Assembly: GCA_039819225.1 (NCBI GenBank)
Contig: JBCBSN010000001.1
Coordinates: 31,079-95,078, forward strand
DNA from: Ulvibacterium sp039819225
Lineage (GTDB): Bacteria; Bacteroidota; Bacteroidia; Flavobacteriales; Flavobacteriaceae
Direction: 5' to 3'
DNA length: 64,000 bases
A program made the position numbers and the translations under genes. This document shows positions 26,528 through 36,021 of the stretch, one piece after another. Each line of letters starts with the position of its first letter. Position 1 is the first letter of the stretch. The notes under the pieces are model-generated. The model worked only from the letters and a program-made list of their open reading frames with translations. It was not told where the DNA came from and ran no database searches.

Positions 26528-27949
26528 ATGAAAAAGCTTTTACATACATATATTTCAATGCTGATGCTGACCGCGATCTTCGTAGGTTGCGAAGATCGGT
26601 TGGAGGTAAATCCAATTTCGGAAGCCAGTGCGGCCGGTTTTTTTGAGACCGAGGCCGATATTGAGCAAGGCGTGGTTTCTGCCTATGACGCCTTGCAGGA
26701 ACAAGGCCAATACGGTTTTAACTTCATGTTCCTTATGGAGATAAGGGCAGATGACGCTTTTGTTGAGAGCCCTACAAACAGCAACGGGGCCCAAGGGGAT
26801 ATGGACTTGTTCCAAGTTTCCCCGGATAACTTTCGGATTCGGGATTCCTGGAACGGTTGTTATAATGGGATTCAAAGGTGCAATGTGGTTCTGAATAGGA
26901 TCGATGCGGTTGAGATGGAAGCTACCTTAAAAAATACCCGGATAAGCGAAGTCAAGTTTGTTAGGGCATTAACCTATTTCAATTTGGTTCGCTTGTGGGG
27001 TAACGTGCCCTTAGTTTTGGATGAGACTGAAGATCCCTTTGATGCGTTTACCATTGGAAGGGCACCGGTGGCGGAAGTATATGGTCAGATTATTGCGGAT
27101 CTAAACGATGCCGTTTCCAATCTGCCCCAAGCCAACGATATTGGAAGGGCCAACAGAGGTGCAGCACAAACGCTATTGGGCAAGGTACATCTTACCCTCG
27201 GTAATTGGGAGGAGGTCAGTACTGTTTTACAACAGGTTTCCGGATTCAGTTTACAGCCCAACTTTGCGGACAATTTTGGGATAGCCAATGAAAATGGAAT
27301 TGAATCCATTTTTGAAGTTCAGTTCAGGGCAGGAAATGGTGAGGGGAGTTTATACCCCAACCAAGTAGCTCCCGTCGGTTCTGGGGAAGAGCTTTTGAAC
27401 GGTATCGGTAATCAGAGAGGGGAGAATATTCCTTCCAATGCGTTATTCGATTCTTTTGAGCCAGGGGATTTAAGACGTGATGTGTCCATAGGGGTGTTAT
27501 CGGATGGTACTACGAAATATGCAAATAAGTTGATCGATATACCTATACTTGACAATGACTCCGACCTTAATATCATTGTATTTAGATATGCGGATGTATT
27601 GCTCATGTTGGCCGAAGCTCTTAATGAACAGGCCTATACTCCGGACGGGGAAGCGTTCAATTTGCTGAACCAGATACGAAATAGGGCGGGGCTGCCCTCC
27701 TTGACTTCCGCCAATTTGCCCGATCAAGCTTCGTTTAGGGATGCTGTGTTGGAAGAAAGGCGACATGAGTTTGTATCCGAAAACCAGCGTTGGTTTGATC
27801 TGGTAAGAACAGGAAGGGCTATTGAGGTGATGAATTCCAGTACGGATATATTTACGGTAAGCGAGTTCCAGTTGATCTATCCCATTCCCCTGGAAGCCAT
27901 TGATGCCATCAATAATCCGGACATTTTTCCACAGAATCCCGGATATTAA
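26528..27949 (+). CDS. SusD/RagB-family nutrient-binding lipoprotein
   Basis: A 473-residue surface lipoprotein that closes the SusC barrel and captures substrate. The signal ends IFVGCEDRLE, giving a lipid-modified Cys near residue 21, followed by the usual charged residues. Typical SusD pieces are ISEASAAGFFETEADIEQGV, RDSWNGCYNGIQRCNVVLNRI, FVRALTYFNLVRLWGNVPLV, and the C-terminal RNRAGLPSL and RRHEFVSENQRWFDLVRTG blocks. It starts 28 bp after susC and ends before a clear terminator. The rather short length, compared with many glycan-binding SusD proteins of 500-600 residues, fits a small ligand. Confidence 0.94.
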   Translation: MKKLLHTYISMLMLTAIFVGCEDRLEVNPISEASAAGFFETEADIEQGVVSAYDALQEQGQYGFNFMFLMEIRADDAFVESPTNSNGAQGDMDLFQVSPDNFRIRDSWNGCYNGIQRCNVVLNRIDAVEMEATLKNTRISEVKFVRALTYFNLVRLWGNVPLVLDETEDPFDAFTIGRAPVAEVYGQIIADLNDAVSNLPQANDIGRANRGAAQTLLGKVHLTLGNWEEVSTVLQQVSGFSLQPNFADNFGIANENGIESIFEVQFRAGNGEGSLYPNQVAPVGSGEELLNGIGNQRGENIPSNALFDSFEPGDLRRDVSIGVLSDGTTKYANKLIDIPILDNDSDLNIIVFRYADVLLMLAEALNEQAYTPDGEAFNLLNQIRNRAGLPSLTSANLPDQASFRDAVLEERRHEFVSENQRWFDLVRTGRAIEVMNSSTDIFTVSEFQLIYPIPLEAIDAINNPDIFPQNPGY

Positions 27950-28067
27950 GATGAGAAGAATATATAGTTTTTGAAAACCCCGGAACCCGGGTTCAACTTG
28001 GGAAATTTAATTGAAGAATCTTGTTTTCATAATTGGAAGTTTGTTTGAGTTAGTTGAGTAGGCAATG

Positions 28068-28099
28068 GGGCCTGTTTATGCAAATAGGCCCTTTTGTTT
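28068..28099 (+). terminator. Intrinsic terminator after susD
   Basis: A 10-bp stem with one G-T pair (GGGCCTGTTT / AAATAGGCCC) and a 4-base loop is followed by TTTTGTTTT. It lies 119 bp after susD and only 30 bp before the glycerophosphodiesterase start. It could end the susCD message or set its level relative to the next gene. Confidence 0.7.
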
Positions 28100-28128
28100 T
28101 AAATAAGAAAAGCTAAAAATGTAAAAAA

Positions 28129-29100
28129 ATGAAGAATATAGGTAGCGTAAGTGCAATGATTATTTTACCAACACTTTTTTTGTTGGCATCCTGTGCGGAC
28201 AAAAGAGAAGAGATAAAAAAACCCATGCAGCAATCGACCGACTCGGTTAAAATGGTAAGAACTGCTTCGGGCATTCTCGAGGGATTAAAAAAGAATGACC
28301 AAAAAACTATCCAAGTAGTATCCCATAGGGCAGATTGGCGATATGCCCCTGAAAACTCCATTATGGCCATCCAACGATGTATCGATCTGGGTGTGGATGT
28401 CATAGAACTGGATTTTCGCCTTACCAAGGATGGCCATTTGATCGCGATGCATGACGAGACCGTGGACAGAACTACAAACGGATCGGGCCGCATAGGTGAA
28501 ATGTCCTTGACCGAAATTAAGGCATTGCGGTTAAAAAATGGATGTGGGGCGCCCCATACCAGACAGCAGGTTCCTACTTTGGAGGAGATTATGCAGCTCG
28601 TAAAAGGAAAAATCATGGTCAATCTGGACAAAACAGAAAGTAAATGGGTCAGGGAGGCTTATGAGGTGCTAAAAAAAACCAATACCGTGGATCATGCCAT
28701 TTTTAAGGGAAACGATGACCTGGAAACCATGCGAAAAAAATACGGTAGCCTAATGGACAGTATAATTTACATGCCCAAACTTTGGTACAAGTATGAAAAT
28801 GCACGGGAATTTAGAAGGGCCTTTGAAAATGATATAGACCCCTTTATGTATGAAACCCTCTTTGATACCGAAGAGGCGGAAACCTTTACCATGATACCCC
28901 AAATGAAACGCGAAGGGGATTCCTTTTTGGCCATTGCCCTTTGGGATGAACTTTGCGCAGGTCGTACGGATGAAGTCGCTCTATTGGATGGCCCCGAAGA
29001 ATCCTGGGGGTGGCTCATTGCAAATGGTGCCGACGCCATAATGACCGATAGACCGGAAGAGTTGTTGGCCTATTTAAGAAAAAAGGGCTTGCATGATTAA
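28129..29100 (+). CDS. Glycerophosphodiester phosphodiesterase family lipoprotein
   Basis: A GDPD-fold enzyme of 323 residues that cleaves glycerophosphodiesters to glycerol phosphate and an alcohol. The signal peptide ends LLASCADKRE, so it is probably an envelope lipoprotein. Catalytic marks are the SHRADWRYAPENS motif near residue 66 (His-Arg and Glu), ELDFRLTKDGHLIAMHDE near residue 88 (Glu, Asp and catalytic His), and DRTTNGSG. The C-terminal half has the usual NGADAIMTDRPEEL strand-helix. It follows susCD across a terminator, on the same strand. This placing suggests that the SusCD pair imports a phosphodiester-bearing compound, for example from lipid head groups or teichoic-acid-like polymers; this is inference. 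Confidence 0.88.
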   Translation: MKNIGSVSAMIILPTLFLLASCADKREEIKKPMQQSTDSVKMVRTASGILEGLKKNDQKTIQVVSHRADWRYAPENSIMAIQRCIDLGVDVIELDFRLTKDGHLIAMHDETVDRTTNGSGRIGEMSLTEIKALRLKNGCGAPHTRQQVPTLEEIMQLVKGKIMVNLDKTESKWVREAYEVLKKTNTVDHAIFKGNDDLETMRKKYGSLMDSIIYMPKLWYKYENAREFRRAFENDIDPFMYETLFDTEEAETFTMIPQMKREGDSFLAIALWDELCAGRTDEVALLDGPEESWGWLIANGADAIMTDRPEELLAYLRKKGLHD

Positions 29101-29117
29101 TGAACCCAACCTTTGAT

Positions 29118-29573
29118 CTAAGCCCCTTTAAGGGACAATACCGTTATGGACCAGATGATCAAGGAAGATAAAAACAAACCTATGGTATTGGCCACAAAGG
29201 CATTGGAACGGTCTATGCCAAAAAGGTAGGTGGCTATACTACCTGCATAAACCCCTGTGCCCGGTAATGGGATCATCACAAAAAAGATGAGACCCCAGAA
29301 GCCATATTTATGGATTTTTTTGGCTGAAGCCAATTTCGCCCTTCGGGCCACAAAAATGGCCGCTTTTTTATAGGAATACCATCTCAGCATATATCCATTG
29401 ATACGCTCAAGAAAAAAGAGCATTAGGGGAAACACTAGCGCATTGGCCAAAAAGCAGGTGATAAAAACCACATATTTGTCGATCCCGTTAAGGATCCCGT
29501 AGGGAATACCCACTTTGGCCTCCCCAAGTGGTGATAGGCTCCATAAAATGGTGATGATGAGATCCGCTAGCAA
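29118..29573 (-). CDS. Small multi-drug export family membrane protein (COG2426)
   Basis: A 151-residue membrane protein with about four helices. The N-terminal WSLSPLGEAKVGIPYGI is the family hallmark of the small multi-drug export (Sm_multidrug_ex) proteins, together with KYGFWGLIFFVMIPLPGTG near residue 90, a re-entrant-loop-like motif. Despite the name, transport of drugs is not established; the fold is related to DedA-type membrane proteins. It is convergent with the glycerophosphodiesterase gene, 17 bp apart, and is probably independent of it. Confidence 0.75.
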   Translation of the reverse strand: MLADLIITILWSLSPLGEAKVGIPYGILNGIDKYVVFITCFLANALVFPLMLFFLERINGYMLRWYSYKKAAIFVARRAKLASAKKIHKYGFWGLIFFVMIPLPGTGVYAGSIATYLFGIDRSNAFVANTIGLFLSSLIIWSITVLSLKGA

Positions 29574-29734
29574 GAAGGTTCTTTTTTTTGGCGAAGCTAC
29601 GTTTCAAACGCAAGGTATGCATCATAGAAAATCATAAAAAAAGCCAAAATTCGACACCCCGTGCAAAATATCGGGTAAGATTAAACTTACTTTTTCAAAG
29701 TACCAAAAACAAAGGCGGTATTTTGGCGATGAAA

Positions 29735-30265
29735 TTAAAAGAAAACCCGCACAAAAGGCATCCAGGCATCGGCATAAATACTGTCCTCTTCGTCAAAAAG
29801 AACATCGTACCGTATGCCCACGGTTACATTCCTCTGGGTGTATCCTATTCCGAGGAAAAGGGCAGGTGACCAATAATTGTCTTCCAACTGTATCAAGCCG
29901 TTATCAAATTCCCGATTAATGCGCAATTGCTCAAATTCTGCGGAAAGTTGAATGGCAGGGATGGGGTTATAAAGTGAGATCAAGCTGCCCCCATAGGCCA
30001 ATAATTTATCGTCATTAAACTTAGCGTAGTTAAAGATAAGGCTAGTGCCCAGGGCAAATTCGCGGTTAAACTGATAGATGGCCGAGGGGGATAGGGATCC
30101 ATTGAATCCACCATTGGTAAATCCGAGCCCTATACCGCCGCCAAACCGGACATTCTCCCAAAATGCCGATTTAGGTTTGCCCACGGGGTTTTGGGAAAAA
30201 ACTAGGGAACAGATAAAAAAACAAAAAAGCAGCACAACTAACTTTAGGGGCATTCTGGGTTTCAT
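29735..30265 (-). CDS. Outer-membrane beta-barrel protein (porin-like)
   Basis: A 176-residue secreted protein from the ATG at 30265; upstream in-frame codons to 30361 lack a signal and overlap the sucA promoter region. The signal peptide ends LVFSQ (about residue 23). The rest alternates Gly/aromatic strands (GGGIGLGFTNGG, SPSAIYQFNREFALGTSL, GIGYTQRNVTVGIRYDVLF) and ends in FVRVFF, an aromatic C-terminus as expected for a barrel of about eight strands. I recall homologues beside sucA labelled as alpha-ketoglutarate decarboxylase; nothing here supports an enzyme. It is divergent from sucA. Confidence 0.75.
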   Translation of the reverse strand: MKPRMPLKLVVLLFCFFICSLVFSQNPVGKPKSAFWENVRFGGGIGLGFTNGGFNGSLSPSAIYQFNREFALGTSLIFNYAKFNDDKLLAYGGSLISLYNPIPAIQLSAEFEQLRINREFDNGLIQLEDNYWSPALFLGIGYTQRNVTVGIRYDVLFDEEDSIYADAWMPFVRVFF

Positions 30266-30321
30266 TGTTTGAAATTTTTCGGAATACGCCGCCAAGATAC
30301 ATCGAGATAGGGTAAATGTTG

Positions 30322-30329
30322 TATTTTTG
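30322..30329 (+). promoter_or_regulatory. Possible -7 box of the sucAB promoter
   Basis: TATTTTTG matches TAnnTTTG and lies 65 bases before the sucA start. No TTG is found at the right distance, so support is partial. Confidence 0.35.
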
Positions 30330-30394
30330 GATAATCTTTTAACAATATGCCCTTTGGCCAAATCCTCTGATTCTTAAACGATCTGGTTTATTTT

Positions 30395-33199
30395 ATGGAT
30401 AAGTATTCCTTCTTGAACACCGCCCACACTTCTTTTTTTTCCGAGCTTTATGACAAGTACCTACAGCATCCGGATAGTGTGGAACCCAGTTGGCGGGCTT
30501 TCTTCCAAGGTTTCGATTTTGGAATGGAGAGTGCATTGGATGAACTGGACATTGATGTTTCCAACGGTTCCGTTGCCTCGAGCAACGGCCAGCATGTACA
30601 AGTCCCGGAGTCCATGCAGAAGGAGTTTCAGGTGGTAAAGCTGATCAATGGTTACCGGAGTCGCGGGCATTTATTTACAAGGACCAACCCCGTGAGGGAA
30701 CGTCGAAAATATGAGCCTACCCTGGATATAGAGAATTTTGGACTTTCCCAAGCGGATATGGATATTGAGTTCAATGCCGGGGAGATCATAGGTATTGGTA
30801 GAAGAACGCTACGGGAAATCCTGGAACACCTGCAACGGATCTATTGTGATGCCATTGGGGTGGAATATATGTATATCCGAAAACCGGATCGTGTAGAATG
30901 GATACAGAATTGGATCAATGTAAACGCCAACCACCCCCAATTTTCGTCGGACCAAAAGAAACACATTCTAAAGAAATTGAATCAGGCGGTAGCCTTTGAA
31001 TCCTTTTTGCATACCAAATACGTAGGCCAAAAGCGTTTTTCGCTAGAGGGCAACGAAACGCTTATTCCCGCCCTGGATGCCATTGTGGAGCGTGCTGCAG
31101 GTCTTGGCGTGGAGCAATTTGTAATGGGGATGGCCCACAGGGGTCGTCTCAATGTGCTGACCAATATTTTTGGAAAATCGGCAAAGGATATTTTTAGTGA
31201 GTTCGATGGTAAGGATTACGAACAGGAAATCTTTGACGGCGATGTAAAGTACCATCTGGGGTGGACCTCTGAGCGCAAGACGGACAACGGCAACCGCATA
31301 AAGATGAACATAGCTCCCAACCCCTCCCATTTGGAGACCGTAGGTTCCGTGGTACAGGGAATCACTCGTGCCAAACAGGACAGTGACCATCCGGATGATT
31401 TCTCCAAAGTATTGTCCATCATTGTCCATGGCGATGCCGCTATAGCGGGCCAGGGAATCGCCTATGAGGTGGTACAAATGGCACAACTGGACGGCTATAA
31501 GACCCATGGGACCATTCATATTGTGGTGAACAATCAAATTGGGTTTACCACGAACTATCTGGACGGTAGATCATCCACCTACTGTACAGATGTGGGAAAG
31601 GTTACTTTGAGTCCTATACTCCACGTTAATGCGGATGATGCGGAAGCCGTGGTACATGCGGCCCTGTTCGCCCTGGAATATCGCAACCATTTTAAACGCG
31701 ATGTTTTTCTGGATCTATTGGGCTATCGAAAATACGGGCATAATGAGGGGGATGAACCACGATTTACCCAGCCCAAATTGTACAAAATTATCGCGAAGCA
31801 TAAAAACCCAAGGGATATCTATGCGGAACGCTTAAGGGACGAGGGTGTTATCGGCGAAGGTCATGTAAAACAATTGGAAGCGGAGTATAAATCTTCCCTG
31901 GAAGAGGAACTGGAAGATTCCCGAAAAGAGAACAAGACGGTGATTACTCCCTTTATGGCCGATAGATGGAAAGGCTTTGCCAACGTTAGGGAATGGGAGA
32001 TGATGGATCCGGTGGATACTACTTTTGACCTTAAAAAACTGGATCAAGTGGCCAAGGTCATTACGGAATTACCGGAGGGCAAGAAATTTTTGCGCAAGGT
32101 GGAGCGTCTGGTCGGAGATCATAAGAAAATGTTCTTTGAGACCAATAAACTGGATTGGGCCATGGGGGAACTTTTGGCCTATGGGACCTTGCTGCAGGAA
32201 GGTTTTGACGTTCGGATGTCCGGCCAAGACGTGGAAAGAGGTACCTTTTCCCATCGCCACGCCGTGATGAAGGTAGAGGAGAGCGAGGAAGAAGTATTGT
32301 TGCTGAACCATATCTCCAAAGACCAGGGCAGGTTTCAAATCTACAATTCGCTCTTATCCGAATACGGGGTAGTGGGTTTTGATTACGGTTATGCCATGGC
32401 CAGTCCCAATACTTTGACCATTTGGGAGGCGCAGTTCGGCGATTTCAGCAATGGGGCGCAGATTATGATCGATCAATACATTTCCGCTGCGGAGGACAAA
32501 TGGAAATTACAGAACGGCCTGGTCATGTTGTTGCCGCACGGATACGAAGGACAGGGTGCGGAACATTCTTCCGCGCGTATGGAGCGATATCTACAGCTTT
32601 GTGCACGGGACAATATGTATGTGGCGGACGTGACCACCCCGGCCCAAATGTTCCACATACTACGGCGACAGTTGAAGTCCGGATTTAGAAAGCCATTGAT
32701 CATCTTCACCCCTAAAAGCCTTTTACGTCATCCCAAGGCCGTATCCACGAAGGAAGAGTTGGCCCAAGGTGGTTTCAAGGAAGTTTTGGATGATGGGACC
32801 GCCGACGTCACAAAGGTAAAAAGCCTGGTATTCTGTACGGGAAAGTTCTATTACGATCTTTTGGCCGAAAAGGAAGATAAAAAAAGGGATGATGTGGCCC
32901 TGGTGCGTTTGGAACAATTGTTTCCTTTACCAGTGGAACAAATGAAGGAGGTGATGAAGAAGTATAAAAATGCGGACGATGTGGTCTGGGCGCAGGAAGA
33001 ACCCAGGAATATGGGGGCCTGGAGCCATATGATGATGCATTTCCCCTTGGCCAAGGAGCTACGGGTAGCGTCCAGGCGTTTTTATGCCTCCCCTGCCGCG
33101 GGGAGTGCCGTGCGTTCCAAGATGCGCCACCAACAGGTTATAGACTTTGTTTTTGACCAGGCCCGGGATAATATGACCCGCCCAAAAAGTAAGGCCTAG
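30395..33199 (+). CDS. sucA: 2-oxoglutarate dehydrogenase E1 component
   Basis: Thiamine-diphosphate-dependent E1 subunit, 934 residues, of the TCA-cycle complex that turns 2-oxoglutarate into succinyl-CoA. The N-terminus has the E1o-specific segment (MDKYSFLNTAHTSFF...WRAFFQGF) seen in OdhA/SucA. The core has GMAHRGRLNVL, HLETVGSVVQG, HGDAAIAGQGIAYE for the diphosphate-binding region, NNQIGFTT and DYGYAMASPNTLTIWEAQFGDF. The C-terminal domain ends in RFYASPAAGSAVRSKMRHQQ. No lipoyl domain is fused. sucB follows 68 bp later, so the two form an operon. E3 is not in the window. Confidence 0.96.
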   Translation: MDKYSFLNTAHTSFFSELYDKYLQHPDSVEPSWRAFFQGFDFGMESALDELDIDVSNGSVASSNGQHVQVPESMQKEFQVVKLINGYRSRGHLFTRTNPVRERRKYEPTLDIENFGLSQADMDIEFNAGEIIGIGRRTLREILEHLQRIYCDAIGVEYMYIRKPDRVEWIQNWINVNANHPQFSSDQKKHILKKLNQAVAFESFLHTKYVGQKRFSLEGNETLIPALDAIVERAAGLGVEQFVMGMAHRGRLNVLTNIFGKSAKDIFSEFDGKDYEQEIFDGDVKYHLGWTSERKTDNGNRIKMNIAPNPSHLETVGSVVQGITRAKQDSDHPDDFSKVLSIIVHGDAAIAGQGIAYEVVQMAQLDGYKTHGTIHIVVNNQIGFTTNYLDGRSSTYCTDVGKVTLSPILHVNADDAEAVVHAALFALEYRNHFKRDVFLDLLGYRKYGHNEGDEPRFTQPKLYKIIAKHKNPRDIYAERLRDEGVIGEGHVKQLEAEYKSSLEEELEDSRKENKTVITPFMADRWKGFANVREWEMMDPVDTTFDLKKLDQVAKVITELPEGKKFLRKVERLVGDHKKMFFETNKLDWAMGELLAYGTLLQEGFDVRMSGQDVERGTFSHRHAVMKVEESEEEVLLLNHISKDQGRFQIYNSLLSEYGVVGFDYGYAMASPNTLTIWEAQFGDFSNGAQIMIDQYISAAEDKWKLQNGLVMLLPHGYEGQGAEHSSARMERYLQLCARDNMYVADVTTPAQMFHILRRQLKSGFRKPLIIFTPKSLLRHPKAVSTKEELAQGGFKEVLDDGTADVTKVKSLVFCTGKFYYDLLAEKEDKKRDDVALVRLEQLFPLPVEQMKEVMKKYKNADDVVWAQEEPRNMGAWSHMMMHFPLAKELRVASRRFYASPAAGSAVRSKMRHQQVIDFVFDQARDNMTRPKSKA

Positions 33200-33267
33200 T
33201 CGAAAGGTTTCGGACCATTTTTCAAAACATTTTTTAAGTTAATTTAGTATATCAAAAACCAAGGATA

Positions 33268-34503
33268 ATGATTCTAGAAATGAAAGTTCCCTCCCCTGGG
33301 GAGTCCATCACCGAAGTGGAAATTGCGGAATGGCTTGTATCGGACGGCGACTATGTGGAAAAAGACCAAGCTATTGCGGAAGTTGATTCGGACAAGGCCA
33401 CTTTGGAGCTGCCCGCGGAGGAAAGTGGCACCATCACCTTAAAGGCCGAGGAAGGAGATGCCGTTGCTGTTGGAGAAGTGGTCTGCCTTATAGATACGGA
33501 TGCCCCAAAGCCGGAAGGAGGCACGGAAACACCTGCTGTTTCCGACAGGGAAGAAGGGCCCAAAAAGGTAGAATCCGCCCCAAAAGAATCTACCACCGCA
33601 AAGGAATCGGGGGATATCAAGACCTATGCCTCCGGTACGCCCAGCCCGGCGGCGAAGAAGATCTTGGACGAAAAGGGAATTGCGCCCTCGGCCGTAAAAG
33701 GAACGGGAAGGGACGGTCGTATTACCAAGGATGATGCTGCAAACGCGGTACCTTCCATGGGGACGCCTACCGGGGGAAACCGGGGCGAGAGCCGTTCCAA
33801 ACTTTCCATGTTGCGGCGAAAGGTTGCGGAGCGGCTGGTATCCGCAAAGAACGAAACGGCCATGCTTACCACCTTTAACGAAGTGGACATGACCGCTATT
33901 TTTGAATTGCGTAAAACGTACAAAGAGAAGTTTAAGGAGAAACACGGGGTGAGCCTTGGGTTTATGTCCTTTTTTACCAAGGCCTGTGTCAGGGCCTTGG
34001 AAATGTTCCCTGCGGTGAACTCCATGATCGATGGCAAGGAAATGATCTCCTATGATTTCTGTGATATCAGCATCGCCGTTTCCGGACCAAAGGGTCTTAT
34101 GGTCCCCGTAATACGCAATGCGGAGAATCTTACCTTTAGAGGCATTGAGTCCGAGGTGAAACGGTTGGCCATTCGGGCCCGGGAAGGGGAGATAACGGTA
34201 GACGAGATGACGGGCGGTACCTTTACCATAACCAATGGAGGTGTATTCGGATCCATGTTGTCCACACCAATTATTAATCCGCCCCAGAGTGCTATTCTTG
34301 GCATGCACAATATTGTGGAGCGGCCCATTGCCAGGGATGGGGCCATTGCCATTGCACCCATTATGTACGTAGCACTCTCCTATGACCATCGTATTATAGA
34401 CGGCAAGGAGTCTGTAAGTTTTTTAGTCGCCGTTAAGGAAGCCTTGGAAAGCCCCGAGGAATTTTTAATGGGCAATGATGTTCAGCGTGCATTGGAAATG
34501 TAG
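33268..34503 (+). CDS. sucB: 2-oxoglutarate dehydrogenase E2, dihydrolipoyllysine succinyltransferase
   Basis: E2 subunit, 411 residues. Domains in order: one lipoyl domain (1-77) with the lipoylated lysine in EVDSDKATLELPAEE; a Pro/Glu/Ser-rich linker (80-120); the E1/E3 peripheral binding domain (about 122-160, SPAAKKILDEKGI..KGTGRDGRITKDD); a second linker; and the catalytic acyltransferase (about 180-411) with NGGVFGSMLSTPIINPPQSA and the active-site SYDHRIIDG near the end. It lies 68 bp after sucA, and the stop is followed by a convergent gene 92 bp on. A long - strand open frame inside it is a shadow. Confidence 0.96.
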   Translation: MILEMKVPSPGESITEVEIAEWLVSDGDYVEKDQAIAEVDSDKATLELPAEESGTITLKAEEGDAVAVGEVVCLIDTDAPKPEGGTETPAVSDREEGPKKVESAPKESTTAKESGDIKTYASGTPSPAAKKILDEKGIAPSAVKGTGRDGRITKDDAANAVPSMGTPTGGNRGESRSKLSMLRRKVAERLVSAKNETAMLTTFNEVDMTAIFELRKTYKEKFKEKHGVSLGFMSFFTKACVRALEMFPAVNSMIDGKEMISYDFCDISIAVSGPKGLMVPVIRNAENLTFRGIESEVKRLAIRAREGEITVDEMTGGTFTITNGGVFGSMLSTPIINPPQSAILGMHNIVERPIARDGAIAIAPIMYVALSYDHRIIDGKESVSFLVAVKEALESPEEFLMGNDVQRALEM

Positions 34504-34595
34504 GACTATTTATACCGCCAAACACCATCAAACGATAGCTTCAGTATGTGGATCAAGGGCAAATCGTCGTTGAATTCGTGTACCCGGATCGTGAA

Positions 34596-35942
34596 TCAGT
34601 CGCAACCAAGCTCTTGTTTGGACAGGTAATCCGCTACAGGAAAGCAATTTCCGGAAGGAAGGCTTTCCGGAACAAAACGTTGCAGGTCGTTGTCGTAAAG
34701 GCTGTTGGCAACAAAGAGGGTGAGTTGATGTATCTCTTGATCGTCCAGTCCAAGTGGCCTAAACAAAGAGGACAGTTTGTTCCGGGGGACATCCGGGTTT
34801 TCAGGAATAGCGATGTTCTTATACCTTATAATTTCTTCGACGGTGCTGAAACTGCCGCCATGGCCTAAAAAGGAAACATCCCTAAGATTGTATAAAGTAG
34901 GGGTCTTGTACGCATAATCGTCCAACGGATTATTGGTAAAGCCTCCACGTCCTTTTTTGGTGGCCTCATCCACAATACCGTGTACTTCCTCCGTAACAAA
35001 GTCCTTCATCCCCAGGGCATGGAAATCCATTCCGTTAAGACCGGGACCGCTATGGCAGGTATAGCACTCTCCCTTGCCAAAGAATAGTAGGGCTCCCTGC
35101 GTCTCGTCCGGGGACATGCTTTGGGCATTCCCCTTAAGCCAAAGCTGAAATGGGGCTTCAGATGCCATTACCGTGCGCTCGTAGGCGGCGATGGCCAAAG
35201 CTGCGTAGAGATCTGTATATCTTTCCTCTATGGGGATATCCGGGTAGGCGGCATCGAACAAGGGCTGATACTCCGAACCGATGACCATTTTGGGATCGCA
35301 TTTAAGTCTGTGCACTCCCATTCCGGCAATAGCCTGGATTTCTAATCCTTCAAATCCCAAATTGTTACTTTCCTTTGGGGTGCCCGGTGTCCAGCTGGCC
35401 TCGGTGCCGGCGTTGGTCTTGGTGGCGCCGAACTGCCCGTTCCAAAGCATTACGTCCTGGTAGGCCGTATTAAGTATGGTTGGGGAACGTATGGGCTGCA
35501 CATCAAGATCTGCCTCTTCGTAAAAGGGGTTCATGGCGCGGGTCTGGCCAAAACTTCCAAACCCTATGCCACCATCACCTATGCCCTGTTTCAAGCCGCT
35601 TTGGAACCCTGCCTGGGCATGATGACAACTGGCACAGGAATAGGTGTTGAGGCCCATTTCCAGTTTTGCGTCCAGTCCCATGGCCGTTTCGTGGAACAAA
35701 AGTTGACCCAGGGCCACTTTTTCCTTGGTAATGGGGTTTTTGGGGTCTGCTGGAATAGTGTTTAAGTCCGTTCCGTTCGGGAGCACCAAGGCCTCTAGGG
35801 AACCGTAAATAGATACGATCTGGGCACGTAGATCCTCATCCGCCTCAATGGGTATGGAGCGGTACACATCTTCATCCTTTGAACAGGATTGCAACAAAAG
35901 ACCAAGGAAAACTGCGGTTAGGGAGAACTTTCTAAGTATCAT
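34596..35942 (-). CDS. Di-haem cytochrome c peroxidase / MauG-family lipoprotein
   Basis: A 448-residue periplasmic di-haem protein from the ATG at 35942, where the signal peptide LTAVFLGLLLQSCSKDED gives a lipobox Cys. The frame could begin 11 codons earlier, but that start weakens the signal. Two c-type haem motifs are present: CASCH near residue 120 and CYTCH near residue 295, each in its own cytochrome domain. GQLLFHETAMG and the final helix-rich tail fit the CcpA/MauG family. It uses electrons from cytochromes to reduce hydrogen peroxide, or acts on another envelope substrate. It is convergent with sucB, with no operon partner. Confidence 0.9.
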   Translation of the reverse strand: MILRKFSLTAVFLGLLLQSCSKDEDVYRSIPIEADEDLRAQIVSIYGSLEALVLPNGTDLNTIPADPKNPITKEKVALGQLLFHETAMGLDAKLEMGLNTYSCASCHHAQAGFQSGLKQGIGDGGIGFGSFGQTRAMNPFYEEADLDVQPIRSPTILNTAYQDVMLWNGQFGATKTNAGTEASWTPGTPKESNNLGFEGLEIQAIAGMGVHRLKCDPKMVIGSEYQPLFDAAYPDIPIEERYTDLYAALAIAAYERTVMASEAPFQLWLKGNAQSMSPDETQGALLFFGKGECYTCHSGPGLNGMDFHALGMKDFVTEEVHGIVDEATKKGRGGFTNNPLDDYAYKTPTLYNLRDVSFLGHGGSFSTVEEIIRYKNIAIPENPDVPRNKLSSLFRPLGLDDQEIHQLTLFVANSLYDNDLQRFVPESLPSGNCFPVADYLSKQELGCD

Positions 35943-35990
35943 TTTAGGTGGGGGCTTAGGGAACTTATGCTTCAAAATAATGGCTAAGTA

Positions 35991-36021
35991 AGGCGATTTA
36001 TAGGATGTGATCGCCTTTTTT
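35991..36021 (+). other. Hairpin with T-run in a gap without a matching + gene
   Basis: A perfect 7-bp stem (AGGCGAT / ATCGCCT) with a 12-base loop and a TTTTTT tail has terminator form on the + strand. No + strand gene ends just upstream: the nearest, sucB, stops 1.5 kb earlier. It may belong to a lost gene or be fortuitous. The rest of the gap to 36189 shows no supported gene. Confidence 0.3.

Noticed and set aside
33439..34389. A 316-codon open frame on the - strand inside sucB
   Set aside because: It lies wholly opposite a clear sucB gene, has a low-complexity His/Gly/Arg-rich product and no family resemblance. It is a by-product of sucB codon use.
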